This document shows, piece after piece, positions 45,114-56,145 of a stretch of 63,256 bases of DNA. The notes under the pieces were generated by a model, which saw only the letters and a program-made list of their open reading frames with translations, was not told where the DNA came from and did no database searches. The position numbers and the translations under genes were made by a program. Positions within the stretch are counted from its first letter, which is position 1, and each line of letters starts with the position of its first letter. The DNA comes from Spirosoma spitsbergense DSM 19989 (GTDB taxonomy: Bacteria; Bacteroidota; Bacteroidia; Cytophagales; Spirosomataceae), in the NCBI RefSeq assembly GCF_000374085.1, contig NZ_KB893554.1, positions 1-63,256 of the forward strand. Direction: 5' to 3'.

Positions 45114-46814
45114 ATGATTACTGACCAACCAACCACTGAATTAAATCGTTTTAGCCGGACGTTAACGCAGGAAGTAAGTAACCCCGCTGCCCAGGCCATG
45201 CTGTATGGCATTGGTTTAACGGAAGCCGACATGCAAAAGCCCCAGATTGGGATAGCCAGCACCGGCTACGAAGGCAACACTTGTAACATGCACCTGAATG
45301 GACTTTCCGTCTACGTCAAACAGGGTATTCAGGCAAGCGGACTGGTCGGACTGATATTCAATACGATTGGCGTGTCGGATGGCATGACGAACGGCAACGA
45401 CGGTATGCGTTACTCGCTACCCAGCCGCGATTTAATTGCTGACTCGATTGAATCGGTCGTGGCCGCGCAGTGGTATGATGGAGTTGTAACGGTGGTGGGT
45501 TGTGATAAAAATATGCCCGGTGCCATCATGGCGATGGCTCGTCTGGATCGGCCCGGTATTATGGTGTATGGCGGTACCATCCGGTCAGGACACTATAAAG
45601 GACAGAAATTAGATATTGTTTCAGCTTTTGAAGCCCTTGGCAAGAAATACGCCGGCAACATATCCGATGAAGATTTTAAAGGAGTAATTCAAAACTCTAT
45701 TCCGGGAGCGGGTGCCTGTGGAGGGATGTACACCGCCAACACGATGGCCAGCAGCATTGAAGCGATGGGCCTGAGTTTACCGTTCAGCAGCAGCTACCCG
45801 GCTACGCATGCAGGCAAACAGGAGGAGTGTAAAAAGATTGGTGCCGCCATGCGGTTACTGCTCGAAAAGAACATTACCCCCGCCGAAATCATTACCCGCA
45901 AATCACTCGAAAATGCCCTGACGGTTGTCATGGCACTGGGTGGTTCCACCAACGCGGTGCTGCACTATCTAGCCATTGCCCGGGCAGCCGGTATTACGCT
46001 CACCCTCGATGAAATTCAGGCGATTAGTGACCGGGTTCCGTTCCTGGCTGATTTGAAGCCGAGCGGTAAATATTACATGGAAGATATGCTCGAAATTGGC
46101 GGTGTTCCGGCCGTAATGAAGTACCTCTACGAGCAGGGGATGATTCATGGCGATTGCATCACCGTTACGGGCAAGACCGTAGCCGAAAATCTGGCCGATA
46201 TTCTGTCGCTGAATTTTGAGACCCAGCAGATTGTACGCCCGGTTAGCAACCCTATCAAAGCCACCGGTCATATCCAGATTATGCGCGGTAATCTGGCGCC
46301 TACGGGTGGGGTTGCCAAAATTACGGGTAAGGAAGGCCTGAAATTTGAAGGGGTTGCCAAAGTGTGTGAGCACGAAAGTGAAGTGATTGACGCCTTGCAG
46401 AAGGGCGAAATCCTGCCAGGTCAGGTTATCGTTATTCGCAATGCGGGTCCAAAAGGTGGACCCGGTATGAGTGAGATGCTGAAACCAACGTCGGCCATTA
46501 TGGGCGCGGGACTCGGCGATAAAGTAGCCCTGATTACCGACGGTCGTTTTTCGGGTGGTACGCACGGTTTTGTAGTGGGACACGTAACGCCCGAAGCCTT
46601 CGACGGTGGTCCTATTGCCCTGGTTCACAACGGCGACCGGATTACCATCGACGCCACTAACCGCCTGTTAACGCTGCACATTTCGGACGAAGAGATGGCC
46701 TCCCGCAAAAGCGAATGGAAACAACCCGCCCCGCCGTTTACGAAAGGGGTACTGGGCAAATACATTCGCAGTGTAAAGTCGGCGAGTGAAGGCTGCGTAA
46801 CGGATGAAGATTAA
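45114..46814 (+). CDS. ilvD: Dihydroxy-acid dehydratase
   Basis: A 566-residue Fe-S enzyme that dehydrates dihydroxy-isovalerate and dihydroxy-methylvalerate, the third common step of valine and isoleucine synthesis. Cluster-ligand cysteines are seen in [17 protein letters not shown] and [12 protein letters not shown]. The C-terminal [14 protein letters not shown] and [15 protein letters not shown] segments are complete. It opens the long plus-strand ilv-leu series and carries its own promoter and a palindrome shared with leuA. Confidence 0.97.
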   Translation: MITDQPTTELNRFSRTLTQEVSNPAAQAMLYGIGLTEADMQKPQIGIASTGYEGNTCNMHLNGLSVYVKQGIQASGLVGLIFNTIGVSDGMTNGNDGMRYSLPSRDLIADSIESVVAAQWYDGVVTVVGCDKNMPGAIMAMARLDRPGIMVYGGTIRSGHYKGQKLDIVSAFEALGKKYAGNISDEDFKGVIQNSIPGAGACGGMYTANTMASSIEAMGLSLPFSSSYPATHAGKQEECKKIGAAMRLLLEKNITPAEIITRKSLENALTVVMALGGSTNAVLHYLAIARAAGITLTLDEIQAISDRVPFLADLKPSGKYYMEDMLEIGGVPAVMKYLYEQGMIHGDCITVTGKTVAENLADILSLNFETQQIVRPVSNPIKATGHIQIMRGNLAPTGGVAKITGKEGLKFEGVAKVCEHESEVIDALQKGEILPGQVIVIRNAGPKGGPGMSEMLKPTSAIMGAGLGDKVALITDGRFSGGTHGFVVGHVTPEAFDGGPIALVHNGDRITIDATNRLLTLHISDEEMASRKSEWKQPAPPFTKGVLGKYIRSVKSASEGCVTDED

Positions 46815-46817
46815 TGT

Positions 46818-47396
46818 ATGTTCGACAATACGACGTATAGCTATCCAGCCCATTACAAAGCCATTGAAGCAGCCAGTAAGCTAATTGGCTTTTCGATGCC
46901 ATCTGATGTGCAAACGGGTGCTTTGCTACAAACGCTGGCGGCATCAAAACCGAAAGCTTCCGTGCTGGAGATCGGTACCGGAACAGGACTGGCAACAGCC
47001 TGGCTACTGGCGGGAATGGATACCAGTTCGCATCTGATTTCGATTGACAGTGAGGCATCGTATCAGGTCATTGCTCAGGAATATCTGGGCCACGACAACA
47101 GGTTACAACTCGTATGTGGCGACGCTGATGAATGGTTGGTGAAGAGTAATCATTTAGCGTTCGACCTGATTTTTGCGGATGCCTGGCCGGGCAAATACGC
47201 ACATCTCGACGAGACGCTGAGCTTATTAAAGCCCGGTGGAATTTATGTCATTGACGATATGCTGCCTCAACCCAACTGGCCAACTGGTCACGATGAGAAA
47301 GCAACATCATTGATCAGCCAACTGGAAGCCCGAACCGACGTGCAACTGGTAAAGATGGCCTGGTCGACAGGAATTATGCTGATAGTGAAGAAGTGA
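46818..47396 (+). CDS. Class I SAM-dependent O-methyltransferase-like protein
   Basis: A 192-residue protein with a Rossmann methyltransferase fold: VLEIGTGTGLATAWLLAG (SAM site), then LISIDSE, LIFADAWPGKYAHLDETL and GGIYVIDDMLPQPNW. The layout resembles catechol-type O-methyltransferases. It begins 3 bases after ilvD, so it is co-translated with it, yet no methylation step belongs to this pathway. The substrate is unknown. It may simply be a passenger or a modifier of a branched-chain intermediate. Confidence 0.85.
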   Translation: MFDNTTYSYPAHYKAIEAASKLIGFSMPSDVQTGALLQTLAASKPKASVLEIGTGTGLATAWLLAGMDTSSHLISIDSEASYQVIAQEYLGHDNRLQLVCGDADEWLVKSNHLAFDLIFADAWPGKYAHLDETLSLLKPGGIYVIDDMLPQPNWPTGHDEKATSLISQLEARTDVQLVKMAWSTGIMLIVKK

Positions 47397-47455
47397 TATA
47401 GATAGTAAGGAAGCGTCAACAACAAACTGAATACGACCTTTAAACGGAACACATC

Positions 47456-49198
<1,743 letters not shown>

Positions 49199-49309
49199 TC
49201 ATTCACTCTCGTATCATCAGTAGTCATTATTTGTCATTAATGGCCAATTTCGGTCGATGACAACAACGACAACTCAATGACTACCAATGACGAAGAATGA
49301 CCATCAATG
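49199..49309. repeat. Intergenic hairpin repeat, GTCATT word family
   Basis: Between ilvB and ilvN. The left part repeats GTCATT three times (GTAGTCATTATTTGTCATT); the right part repeats AATGAC (CAATGACTACCAATGACGAAG), forming an imperfect long stem around GGCCAATTTCGGTC. The right arm runs into the ilvN start. Confidence 0.6.
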
Positions 49310-49849
49310 ATGAACGAAATGACATACACCATCTGTATATTCACCGAAAATACCATCGGGCTGCTAAATCGCATCACGATTATTTTCACCCGTCGACGTA
49401 TCAACATCGAAAGCCTTACGGTATCAGAAACGGAGCGTAAAGGGGTATCGCGCTTTACCGTTGTAATCAGGCACGAATCGCGCGAAGAAGTCGAGAAACT
49501 CGTCCGACAAATTCGGAAGATTGTGGAAGTAATGGCTGTTTTCGGCTACCTCAACGACGAGATCGTGTACAACGAAATTGCGCTGTTTAAAATTTCGACT
49601 CCGCTGGGCAGCAAATCGCTTGATGTAGAAACGATTAATAAAGAGCATAAAGCCTGGGTTGTTTACTGGGGTCTTGATTATGTGGTCATTGAAAAGACAG
49701 GGAATGACACGGAGATTTTCGCCTTTTTCGACTACATCAAGCAATATGAGATACTTGAATTTGTCCGTTCCGGTCGTGTTGCCGTCGGCAAAACAGAGAA
49801 AGGCCTGGTCGAGTACCTGCCCGAAGGCGAGTGGACTTACTACCAATAA
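49310..49849 (+). CDS. ilvN: Acetolactate synthase, small (regulatory) subunit
   Basis: A protein of about 179 residues with an N-terminal ACT domain (TYTICIFTENTIGLLNRITIIF; about 4-80) and a C-terminal extension, conveying valine feedback to IlvB. RRRINIESLTVSETE is typical. Three ATG codons (49307, 49310 and 49319) are in frame and all sit at the edge of a hairpin repeat, so the exact start is uncertain; the last gives MTYTICIF, closest to relatives. Confidence 0.94.
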   Translation: MNEMTYTICIFTENTIGLLNRITIIFTRRRINIESLTVSETERKGVSRFTVVIRHESREEVEKLVRQIRKIVEVMAVFGYLNDEIVYNEIALFKISTPLGSKSLDVETINKEHKAWVVYWGLDYVVIEKTGNDTEIFAFFDYIKQYEILEFVRSGRVAVGKTEKGLVEYLPEGEWTYYQ

Positions 49850-49893
49850 TCAACTAATCACCCTAACAATACGCGTACAAAAACCAATTAAAC

Positions 49894-50937
49894 ATGGCAA
49901 CGATTAATTTCGGAGGAGTAGAAGAGCAAGTAGTAACACGGGAAGAGTTTCCGTTGGAAAAAGCCCGCGACGTGCTGGCCAATGAGGTAATAGCCGTTAT
50001 TGGCTACGGCGTACAGGGCCCCGGCCAGTCGCTGAACATGCGGGATAATGGCTTCAACGTTATTGTTGGTCAGCGTAAGGGTAAAACCTACGACAAGGCC
50101 GTTGCCGATGGCTGGGTACCGGGCGAAACACTTTTTGAAATTGAAGAAGCTCTGGAACGTGGTACGATCATTTGCTTCCTGCTCTCCGATGCGGCTCAAA
50201 TCGAACTTTGGCCAACCGTTAAAGCCGCACTGAAGCCGGGAAAATCCCTGTATTTCTCGCACGGTTTCGGCGTGACGTACAAAGAGAAAACGGGTATCAT
50301 TCCCCCAACGGATGTAGACGTATTCCTGGTAGCCCCAAAAGGTTCGGGCACCTCACTACGTCGTTTGTTTGTTGAAGGAAAGGGCCTGAACTCGTCGTTC
50401 GCTGTATACCAGGATGCCTCGGGTAACGCCCGTACCAAGGCCATTGCCATGGGTATCGGCGTGGGTTCGGGTTACCTGTTCGAAACCAATTTCTACAACG
50501 AAGTAACCTCCGACCTGACCGGCGAGCGGGGTACGCTAATGGGCGCTATTCAGGGTATCTTTGCTGCTCAATACGAAGTGTTGCGGGCTAATGGCCACAG
50601 CCCGTCGGAAGCATTTAACGAAACGGTTGAAGAACTAACCCAGTCGCTGATGCCCCTCGTGGCCGAAAACGGCATGGACTGGATGTACGCCAACTGTTCG
50701 ACCACGGCCCAGCGGGGTGCGCTCGACTGGTGGAAACCTTTCCGCGATGCCACCAAGCCCGTTTTTGAGCAACTGTACAACTCCGTAAAATCGCAGGAGC
50801 AGGCCGAAATCAGCATCACCCGCAACTCCCAGCCCGACTACCGCGAAAAGCTGGAAGTAGAACTGGCAGAACTGCGTGATTCTGAAATGTGGCAGGCCGG
50901 TACGGCCGTGCGGTCACTGCGTCCGGAACGCAGCTAA
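49894..50937 (+). CDS. ilvC: Ketol-acid reductoisomerase
   Basis: A 347-residue class I KARI that isomerises and reduces acetolactate. The nucleotide motif is GYGVQGPGQSLNMRDNG and the following VIVGQRKG loop suggests NADPH use. The metal-binding helices (SDLTGERGTLMGAIQG, VEELTQSLMPLV) are intact. It is preceded by a 44-base gap after ilvN and followed by a hairpin repeat before ilvA. Confidence 0.97.
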   Translation: MATINFGGVEEQVVTREEFPLEKARDVLANEVIAVIGYGVQGPGQSLNMRDNGFNVIVGQRKGKTYDKAVADGWVPGETLFEIEEALERGTIICFLLSDAAQIELWPTVKAALKPGKSLYFSHGFGVTYKEKTGIIPPTDVDVFLVAPKGSGTSLRRLFVEGKGLNSSFAVYQDASGNARTKAIAMGIGVGSGYLFETNFYNEVTSDLTGERGTLMGAIQGIFAAQYEVLRANGHSPSEAFNETVEELTQSLMPLVAENGMDWMYANCSTTAQRGALDWWKPFRDATKPVFEQLYNSVKSQEQAEISITRNSQPDYREKLEVELAELRDSEMWQAGTAVRSLRPERS

Positions 50938-50942
50938 CAAAC

Positions 50943-51029
50943 GTCATTAATTGTCATTCAGTAGTCATTAATTGTCATTTGTCGTAATTTCGACAAGTCA
51001 ACAATGACCACTGAATGACGATTAATGAC
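50943..51029. repeat. Intergenic hairpin repeat, GTCATT word family (strongest copy)
   Basis: The 27 bases at 50943-50969 pair with 51003-51029 at 25 of 27 positions; each mismatch is a transition. The tip is closed by a TTGTCG/CGACAA stem (50979-50996). The arms consist of three GTCATT words. It starts 5 bases after the ilvC stop. Confidence 0.85.
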
Positions 51030-51060
51030 AACCAATAACAAAATAACGGGGGTTGACGCA

Positions 51061-52317
51061 ATGACTGCCCCAACAACCTTCCCCGACCTCGATACTATCT
51101 ATCTGGCCGCTGAGCGGTTAAAGGGTGTCGCTGTACATACGCCCCTTCAGGAAAACCTGAATCTGTCGGACCGCTATGGGGCCAATATCTTCCTGAAGCG
51201 CGAGGATTTGCAGGTCGTTCGTTCCTATAAGATTCGCGGAGCCTACAATAAAATGGCCAGCCTGTCGGCCGATGCGCTGTCCAAAGGAGTTGTGTGTGCC
51301 AGTGCCGGTAACCACGCCCAGGGACTGGCCTATGCCTGCCGAAAAATGGGTGTTCACGGCACTATTTTCATGCCTACCACTACCCCGAACCAGAAGGTAA
51401 AACAAGTCCGAATGTTTGGGAAAGAGTTCGTGGATGTCGAACTAATCGGCGATACGTACGACGATGCTTATAACGCGGCAATGGTCTATGTCGACACGCA
51501 CGAAAGCACCTTCGTACATCCGTTCGACGACGTACTGGTGATGGAAGGTCAGGGGACGGTCGGGCTGGAAATTCTGCGGGATGCCAACGTAAAAATCGAC
51601 TACCTGCTTATGGCTATTGGTGGCGGTGGACTGGCTTCCGGAGTGTCTACCGTTTTCAAGCAACTCAGCCCCAAAACCAAACTCATCGGCGTGGAACCCC
51701 TGGGGTCGCCATCCATGAAAATCTCCATTGATGAGGGACACGTAATTGCCCTTGACAAGATTGATAAGTTTGTGGACGGAGCCGCCGTTAAGCGACCGGG
51801 CGACATAACCTTTGAAGTTTGCCGTAAAAACCTCGACCGCGTTTTACTGGTGCCCGAAGGTAAAGTCTGCACGACCATTCTCCAGCTTTACAACGAAGAA
51901 GCCATAGTAGCCGAACCGGCCGGTGCCCTAGCCATTGCGGCTCTGGACCTGATTAAAGACGAAATCCAGGGTAAAAATGTGGTTTGCCTGCTTGGTGGCG
52001 GCAATAACGACATTACCCGTACGGAAGAAATAAAGGAACGGTCGTTGTTATACGAAGGCTTGAAGCACTACTTCATCATCCGGTTTCCGCAACGATCGGG
52101 GGCTTTCCGCGACTTTTTGAATGTACTCGGTCCCAACGACGATATTGCCCGCTTCGAGTATGCAAAGAAAACGAACCGCGAAACCGGCCCCGCCGTAGTA
52201 GGTATTGAACTAAAGAACCGCGACGACTTCGAGCCGCTCATTCAGCGGATGCAGGAGCAGAATATCGTATTCGAATACCTGAACGACCAACCCAACTTGT
52301 TTCAGTTTTTGGTGTAA
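51061..52317 (+). CDS. ilvA: Threonine deaminase (biosynthetic, IlvA)
   Basis: A PLP enzyme making 2-oxobutyrate from threonine for isoleucine. The start at 51061 (MTAPTTFPDL) gives 418 residues; an upstream in-frame ATG at 51025 lies in the hairpin repeat and adds a non-conserved tail. The PLP lysine is in VRSYKIRGAYNKM; the phosphate loop is GGGGLASG. The C-terminal about 85 residues are one ACT-like regulatory domain (YFIIRFPQRSGAFRDFLNVLG), the short form found in Bacteroidota. Confidence 0.95.
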   Translation: MTAPTTFPDLDTIYLAAERLKGVAVHTPLQENLNLSDRYGANIFLKREDLQVVRSYKIRGAYNKMASLSADALSKGVVCASAGNHAQGLAYACRKMGVHGTIFMPTTTPNQKVKQVRMFGKEFVDVELIGDTYDDAYNAAMVYVDTHESTFVHPFDDVLVMEGQGTVGLEILRDANVKIDYLLMAIGGGGLASGVSTVFKQLSPKTKLIGVEPLGSPSMKISIDEGHVIALDKIDKFVDGAAVKRPGDITFEVCRKNLDRVLLVPEGKVCTTILQLYNEEAIVAEPAGALAIAALDLIKDEIQGKNVVCLLGGGNNDITRTEEIKERSLLYEGLKHYFIIRFPQRSGAFRDFLNVLGPNDDIARFEYAKKTNRETGPAVVGIELKNRDDFEPLIQRMQEQNIVFEYLNDQPNLFQFLV

Positions 52318-52329
52318 ATAATAATAGCA

Positions 52330-52563
52330 ATGACCTATCAACACATTTCTGCTACGCCTGGTATATTGGGAGGAAAGCCCTGCATTAAAGGTACCCGGAT
52401 AAGTATTGAACTGATCCTGGAAACAGTGGCCAATGGTGCTTCCGTGGCCGATATTGTCCGGGAATTCCCGCAACTTTCTACCGAAGCTGTCCAGGAAGCT
52501 ATTCGCTATGCAATTGATGCATTACGAATTGAGCGTATCATTGATATTGAACTGGCCGCGTAA
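52330..52563 (+). CDS. DUF433 antitoxin
   Basis: A 77-residue DUF433 protein: ISATPGILGGKPCIKGTRISIELILE followed by the helix-turn-helix-like EFPQLSTEAVQEAIRYA. DUF433 proteins are antitoxins of PIN-like toxins. Its stop codon and the next start share one base (TAATG), so the two are coupled. The pair is inserted between ilvA and an AraC regulator. Confidence 0.88.
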   Translation: MTYQHISATPGILGGKPCIKGTRISIELILETVANGASVADIVREFPQLSTEAVQEAIRYAIDALRIERIIDIELAA

Positions 52564-52949
52564 TGACATTAGCCAGTTTCGCTGTTTTAGCGGATGAAAA
52601 CATCAACCCATTGTTGGTAAACCTGTTACGCAACGCTGGTTTTAATGTCACTCATGTAAACGACGTTGGGTTAGGCAACACGCCAGATCATGTAATACTG
52701 AAGTATGGGTATGACAATAATCAACTCATTTTAACACTTGATGACGATTTTGGGACGTTAGTTTTTAGAAACAAACAGCCATTTATTGGCATCATACGGC
52801 TTCGTCCCGGTCACTTGCTTGGCGATGTCCACGTTCCAACGTTGCAAGCTATTTTATCGGCTGAAATCGATTACAAACCACCTTTTCTACTCATTGCTGA
52901 GAGACGACAAGGGCAGATCCATATCCGTTATCGAACTTATTTAGATTAA
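52563..52949 (+). CDS. DUF5615 PIN-like toxin
   Basis: A 128-residue PIN-like protein: FAVLADENINPLLVNLLRNAGF with the first acidic pair, VNDVGLGNTPDHVIL, ILTLDDDFG with further acidic residues, and FIGIIRLRPGH. This is the DUF5615 pattern, predicted ribonuclease toxin partner of DUF433. A role as a working toxin here is inferred from pairing. Confidence 0.88.
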   Translation: MTLASFAVLADENINPLLVNLLRNAGFNVTHVNDVGLGNTPDHVILKYGYDNNQLILTLDDDFGTLVFRNKQPFIGIIRLRPGHLLGDVHVPTLQAILSAEIDYKPPFLLIAERRQGQIHIRYRTYLD

Positions 52950-52967
52950 GTTGGCAAGCCAGCACTC

Positions 52968-53873
52968 ATGCTTCGCGTTCCCTCCTCCATCCTGCCCAAT
53001 CAATTCCAGTCGCTGAGTATTAAGCGGCCCGTGCCGGATGCGTCTGATAGTTCGCGGTCTGACGGATTGCGGTCCGACGGCTCGGAGATGACGTTTGTGG
53101 CGTATCGCAGCGACGTATATCCCGAACGGAACGAAGTATTTTTTGAAGAACATGCCGTAATTGTGGTTCTGGCAGGCGAGAAAAAATTTAGTTCACCCAC
53201 GCAGGAGTTACACGTTCATAAGGGGGATATTCTTTTTTTTCAGCGGGGGTGTTATTCGATGAACGAATCGATTGATTCCAGTTATCGGAGCCTGGTTTTC
53301 TTCGTGAATGAAAAATTGCTGAAAGAGTTCGTCAGTCAACACCTGTATCTATTTCAGGCCTCCCCGGCTACGCTCCCCGCTGACCTCATTCTATCTTTCT
53401 CATCGTCGCCCGCGTTCGCCACCTTCATCGATTCCCTACTACCCTATTTTGGTGCCAAAACCCCCTTCCTGAACGAACTGCTACGGCTTAAGTTTCAGGA
53501 ACTTCTGCTTCACCTGTTCGAACTGGATGAATCAGGGCAATTGCGTGCCGGCCTATGGCATATTTATCAGGGACAAAAAACGGGGCTTGATTATTTAATG
53601 AATACATACCTGCTCAAACCCCTATCGATGAATGAATTGGCACGTTTATCGGGTCGGAGCCTTTCGGCTTTCAAGCGCGACTTCGAAGACCATTTTCATA
53701 CCTCGCCCGGCCAGTGGATTCGGCAGAAGCGATTGGAACACGCTCATTTTCTATTACGGAATATAAATAAAAACGTGTCGGAAGTGAGCCTTGAAATTGG
53801 ATACGAAAGTGTGTCGCATTTTATAAAAGCGTATAAGCAACAATACGGTTTTACACCCAAACAAAGACCTTGA
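52968..53873 (+). CDS. AraC family transcriptional regulator
   Basis: A 301-residue regulator. Residues about 40-130 form a cupin-like sensor (YPERNEVFFEEHAVIVVLAG, DILFFQRGCYS). The C-terminal 100 are the AraC DNA-binding domain (MNELARLSGRSLSAFKRDFEDHF, SPGQWIRQKRLEHA, VSEVSLEIGYESVSHFIKAYKQQYG). A small repeat (GCGGTCTGACGG, 53054-53065; GCGGTCCGACGG, 53069-53080) encodes RSDGLRSDG near the N-terminus and looks inserted. It lies in the middle of the ilv-leu cluster and could regulate it, but the sequence does not prove that. Confidence 0.9.
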   Translation: MLRVPSSILPNQFQSLSIKRPVPDASDSSRSDGLRSDGSEMTFVAYRSDVYPERNEVFFEEHAVIVVLAGEKKFSSPTQELHVHKGDILFFQRGCYSMNESIDSSYRSLVFFVNEKLLKEFVSQHLYLFQASPATLPADLILSFSSSPAFATFIDSLLPYFGAKTPFLNELLRLKFQELLLHLFELDESGQLRAGLWHIYQGQKTGLDYLMNTYLLKPLSMNELARLSGRSLSAFKRDFEDHFHTSPGQWIRQKRLEHAHFLLRNINKNVSEVSLEIGYESVSHFIKAYKQQYGFTPKQRP

Positions 53874-53958
53874 ACTAAAATCGCTATTTACTGGACGCGT
53901 AACGGGATGCCTGTATAGTAGTAATCCACCAACTTTGTAGCTATAAATCGCTATAAAC

Positions 53959-55359
53959 ATGAGTACACCAAAAACGCTGTTCGATAAAGTATGGGATGCC
54001 CACGTTGTCCGGCAAATTGAAGGCGGCCCCGATGTATTATTCATCGACCGCCATTTCATCCACGAAGTAACCAGTCCAGTGGCATTTCTAGGTCTCGAAG
54101 GCCGTCATGCCTCTGTGCTGTTTTCTGAGCGCACCTTTGCCACCGCCGACCATAACACACCAACGATTAACCAGCACTTGCCGGTAGCCGACCCTCAGTC
54201 GGCCAGTCAATTGGATGCGCTGGAACGTAATGCGCACAAATACGACATTTCGCACTGGGGCCTGGGGCACCAGAAAAATGGTATCGTACACGTTGTAGGC
54301 CCCGAAAATGGCATTACACTACCGGGCATGACCATCGTTTGTGGCGACTCACACACCTCAACACACGGTGCATTTGGGGCCATTGCCTTCGGAATCGGTA
54401 CATCGGAGGTAGAGATGGTGCTGGCTACCCAGTGTATCATGCAGCCAAAACCGAAGAAAATGCGAATTACGGTCAATGGCCAGCCCGGAAAAGGGGTGCT
54501 GTCTAAAGATATTATCCTGTATGTTATTGCCCAGATTTCAGCCAGTGGTGCTACCGGCTATTTTGTGGAATATGCAGGGCAGGTGTTCGAAAACATGAGC
54601 ATGGAAGGACGTATGACGGTTTGTAACATGAGCATTGAGATGGGCGCACGGGGAGGTATGATAGCCCCCGATGCAACCACACTCAGCTACCTGAAAGGCC
54701 GCGATTTATCCCCAAAGGGCGAACAGTGGGACAAATTAGTACCATACTGGCAAACCCTGAAAACGGATGAAGGAGCCACGTTTGATGTGGACCTGACGTT
54801 TGATGCGGCTGATATTGAGCCCCAAATTACCTACGGCACCAATCCCGGCCTGGGTACCGGCGTTACGCAGCATATTCCAATGGCCGACACCATAAAAGAC
54901 GGTGCCGCAAGCTACAAAAAGTCGCTTCAGTACATGGGCTTCGCCGAGAACGAGTCGATGCTGGGGAAACCGGTCGATTTCGTATTCCTGGGCAGTTGCA
55001 CCAATGGCCGCATCGAAGATTTCAGAGCGTTTGCCTCTATTGTAAAGGGTCGTCAGAAAGCCAGCCACGTAACCGCCTGGCTGGTACCGGGATCGCATGT
55101 CGTTGAAAAACAGATTCAGGACGAAGGCATTCTGGATATTCTTACGCAGGCTGGTTTTGAGTTACGTCAGCCGGGTTGTTCAGCCTGCCTGGCTATGAAT
55201 GAAGACAAGATTCCAGCCGGTAAATACGCCGTTTCGACATCAAACCGAAACTTTGAAGGTCGTCAGGGTCCTGGTGCCCGTACCTTACTGGCCAGCCCGC
55301 TGGTAGCAGCCGCAGCCGCCGTTACGGGCGAAGTATCCGATCCCAGACAGTTTATATAA
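53959..55359 (+). CDS. leuC: 3-isopropylmalate dehydratase, large subunit
   Basis: A 466-residue aconitase-type Fe-S subunit that isomerises 2- to 3-isopropylmalate with LeuD, and citramalate in the pyruvate route to isoleucine. Cluster cysteines are in FLGSCTNGR and [28 protein letters not shown] is the substrate-binding segment. CAACTTTG at about 53932 is a weak -7 match, and GCTATAAATCGCTATAAA is a short direct repeat before the start. The small subunit follows after a hairpin repeat. Confidence 0.97.
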   Translation: MSTPKTLFDKVWDAHVVRQIEGGPDVLFIDRHFIHEVTSPVAFLGLEGRHASVLFSERTFATADHNTPTINQHLPVADPQSASQLDALERNAHKYDISHWGLGHQKNGIVHVVGPENGITLPGMTIVCGDSHTSTHGAFGAIAFGIGTSEVEMVLATQCIMQPKPKKMRITVNGQPGKGVLSKDIILYVIAQISASGATGYFVEYAGQVFENMSMEGRMTVCNMSIEMGARGGMIAPDATTLSYLKGRDLSPKGEQWDKLVPYWQTLKTDEGATFDVDLTFDAADIEPQITYGTNPGLGTGVTQHIPMADTIKDGAASYKKSLQYMGFAENESMLGKPVDFVFLGSCTNGRIEDFRAFASIVKGRQKASHVTAWLVPGSHVVEKQIQDEGILDILTQAGFELRQPGCSACLAMNEDKIPAGKYAVSTSNRNFEGRQGPGARTLLASPLVAAAAAVTGEVSDPRQFI

Positions 55360-55365
55360 CAACTA

Positions 55366-55430
55366 CGCGTCATTTTTAGTCATTAGTCCCTGTGCGATGA
55401 TGCACACTATCAATGACAATGAATGACGCG
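55366..55430. repeat. Intergenic hairpin repeat, GTCATT word family
   Basis: Between leuC and leuD. CGCGTCATT (55366-55374) is the inverse of AATGACGCG (55422-55430); GTCATT (55379-55384) pairs with AATGAC (55412-55417); GTGC/GCAC closes the tip (55392-55405). Confidence 0.75.
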
Positions 55431-55450
55431 GAGCAAATAACCTTTCAATT

Positions 55451-56062
55451 ATGGCTTACGACAAATTTACTATTCTGCGAAGCAGTGCCGTTCCCATGCC
55501 GAATGAGAACGTAGATACCGATCAAATTATCCCGGCCCGTTTCCTGAAAGCCACCGAGCGTAAGGGCTTTGGCGATAATCTCTTCCGCGACTGGCGGTAT
55601 AACAGCGACAATACACCCAAGGCCGACTTTGTCCTGAACAATCCTACCTATTCCAGCGAAGGGGTATCCCGAAAAATTCTGGTAGGGGGCAAAAATTTTG
55701 GCAGTGGTTCGAGCCGCGAGCACGCAGCCTGGGCTATCTACGACTATGGATTCCGTTGTGTAGTGTCGAGCTTTTTTGCTGATATTTTCCGCAACAACGC
55801 CATTAATGTCGGCATACTACCCGTTCAGGTAAGTCCTGAATTTCTGGAAAAGATATTCGCGGCAATCGAAGCCGACCCCCAGACCGAACTGGAGATAAAC
55901 CTGCCTGAGCAAACCATTACGCTGCTGGCTACAGGCGACTCTGAAAGCTTCGCGATTAACAGCTACAAAAAGAATAACCTTACTAACGGCTACGATGACA
56001 TCGACTATCTGCTGTCGATGAAAAACGAGATCGAAGCTTTCGCCGAAACAAGACCTTTCTAA
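55451..56062 (+). CDS. leuD: 3-isopropylmalate dehydratase, small subunit
   Basis: A 203-residue swivel domain partner of LeuC. Typical segments are [42 protein letters not shown] and [15 protein letters not shown]. Normal length. Hairpin repeats lie on both sides. Confidence 0.96.
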   Translation: MAYDKFTILRSSAVPMPNENVDTDQIIPARFLKATERKGFGDNLFRDWRYNSDNTPKADFVLNNPTYSSEGVSRKILVGGKNFGSGSSREHAAWAIYDYGFRCVVSSFFADIFRNNAINVGILPVQVSPEFLEKIFAAIEADPQTELEINLPEQTITLLATGDSESFAINSYKKNNLTNGYDDIDYLLSMKNEIEAFAETRPF

Positions 56063-56068
56063 TTCAAT

Positions 56069-56130
56069 GCGTGAATGGGCGAATAAATGAATTGTATGCG
56101 TATATCATTCACTCATTCGCTCATTCACGC
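56069..56130. repeat. Intergenic hairpin repeat, GTGAATG word family
   Basis: Between leuD and the citramalate synthase gene. The 24 bases at 56069-56092 pair with 56107-56130 at 21 of 24 positions. The words are GCGTGAATG, GGCGAATAAATGAAT on the left and ATTCACTCATTCGC on the right. A spurious longer reading frame of the next gene runs through it. Confidence 0.8.
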
Positions 56131-56145
56131 ATTCACCCATTGACA

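Noticed and set aside
51025..51060. Upstream start for ilvA
   Set aside because: The 12 extra codons begin within a hairpin repeat and do not resemble threonine deaminase N-termini; the ATG at 51061 is preferred.
56071..56145. Upstream start for the citramalate synthase gene
   Set aside because: The 25 extra codons translate the hairpin repeat; the conserved N-terminus begins at 56146.
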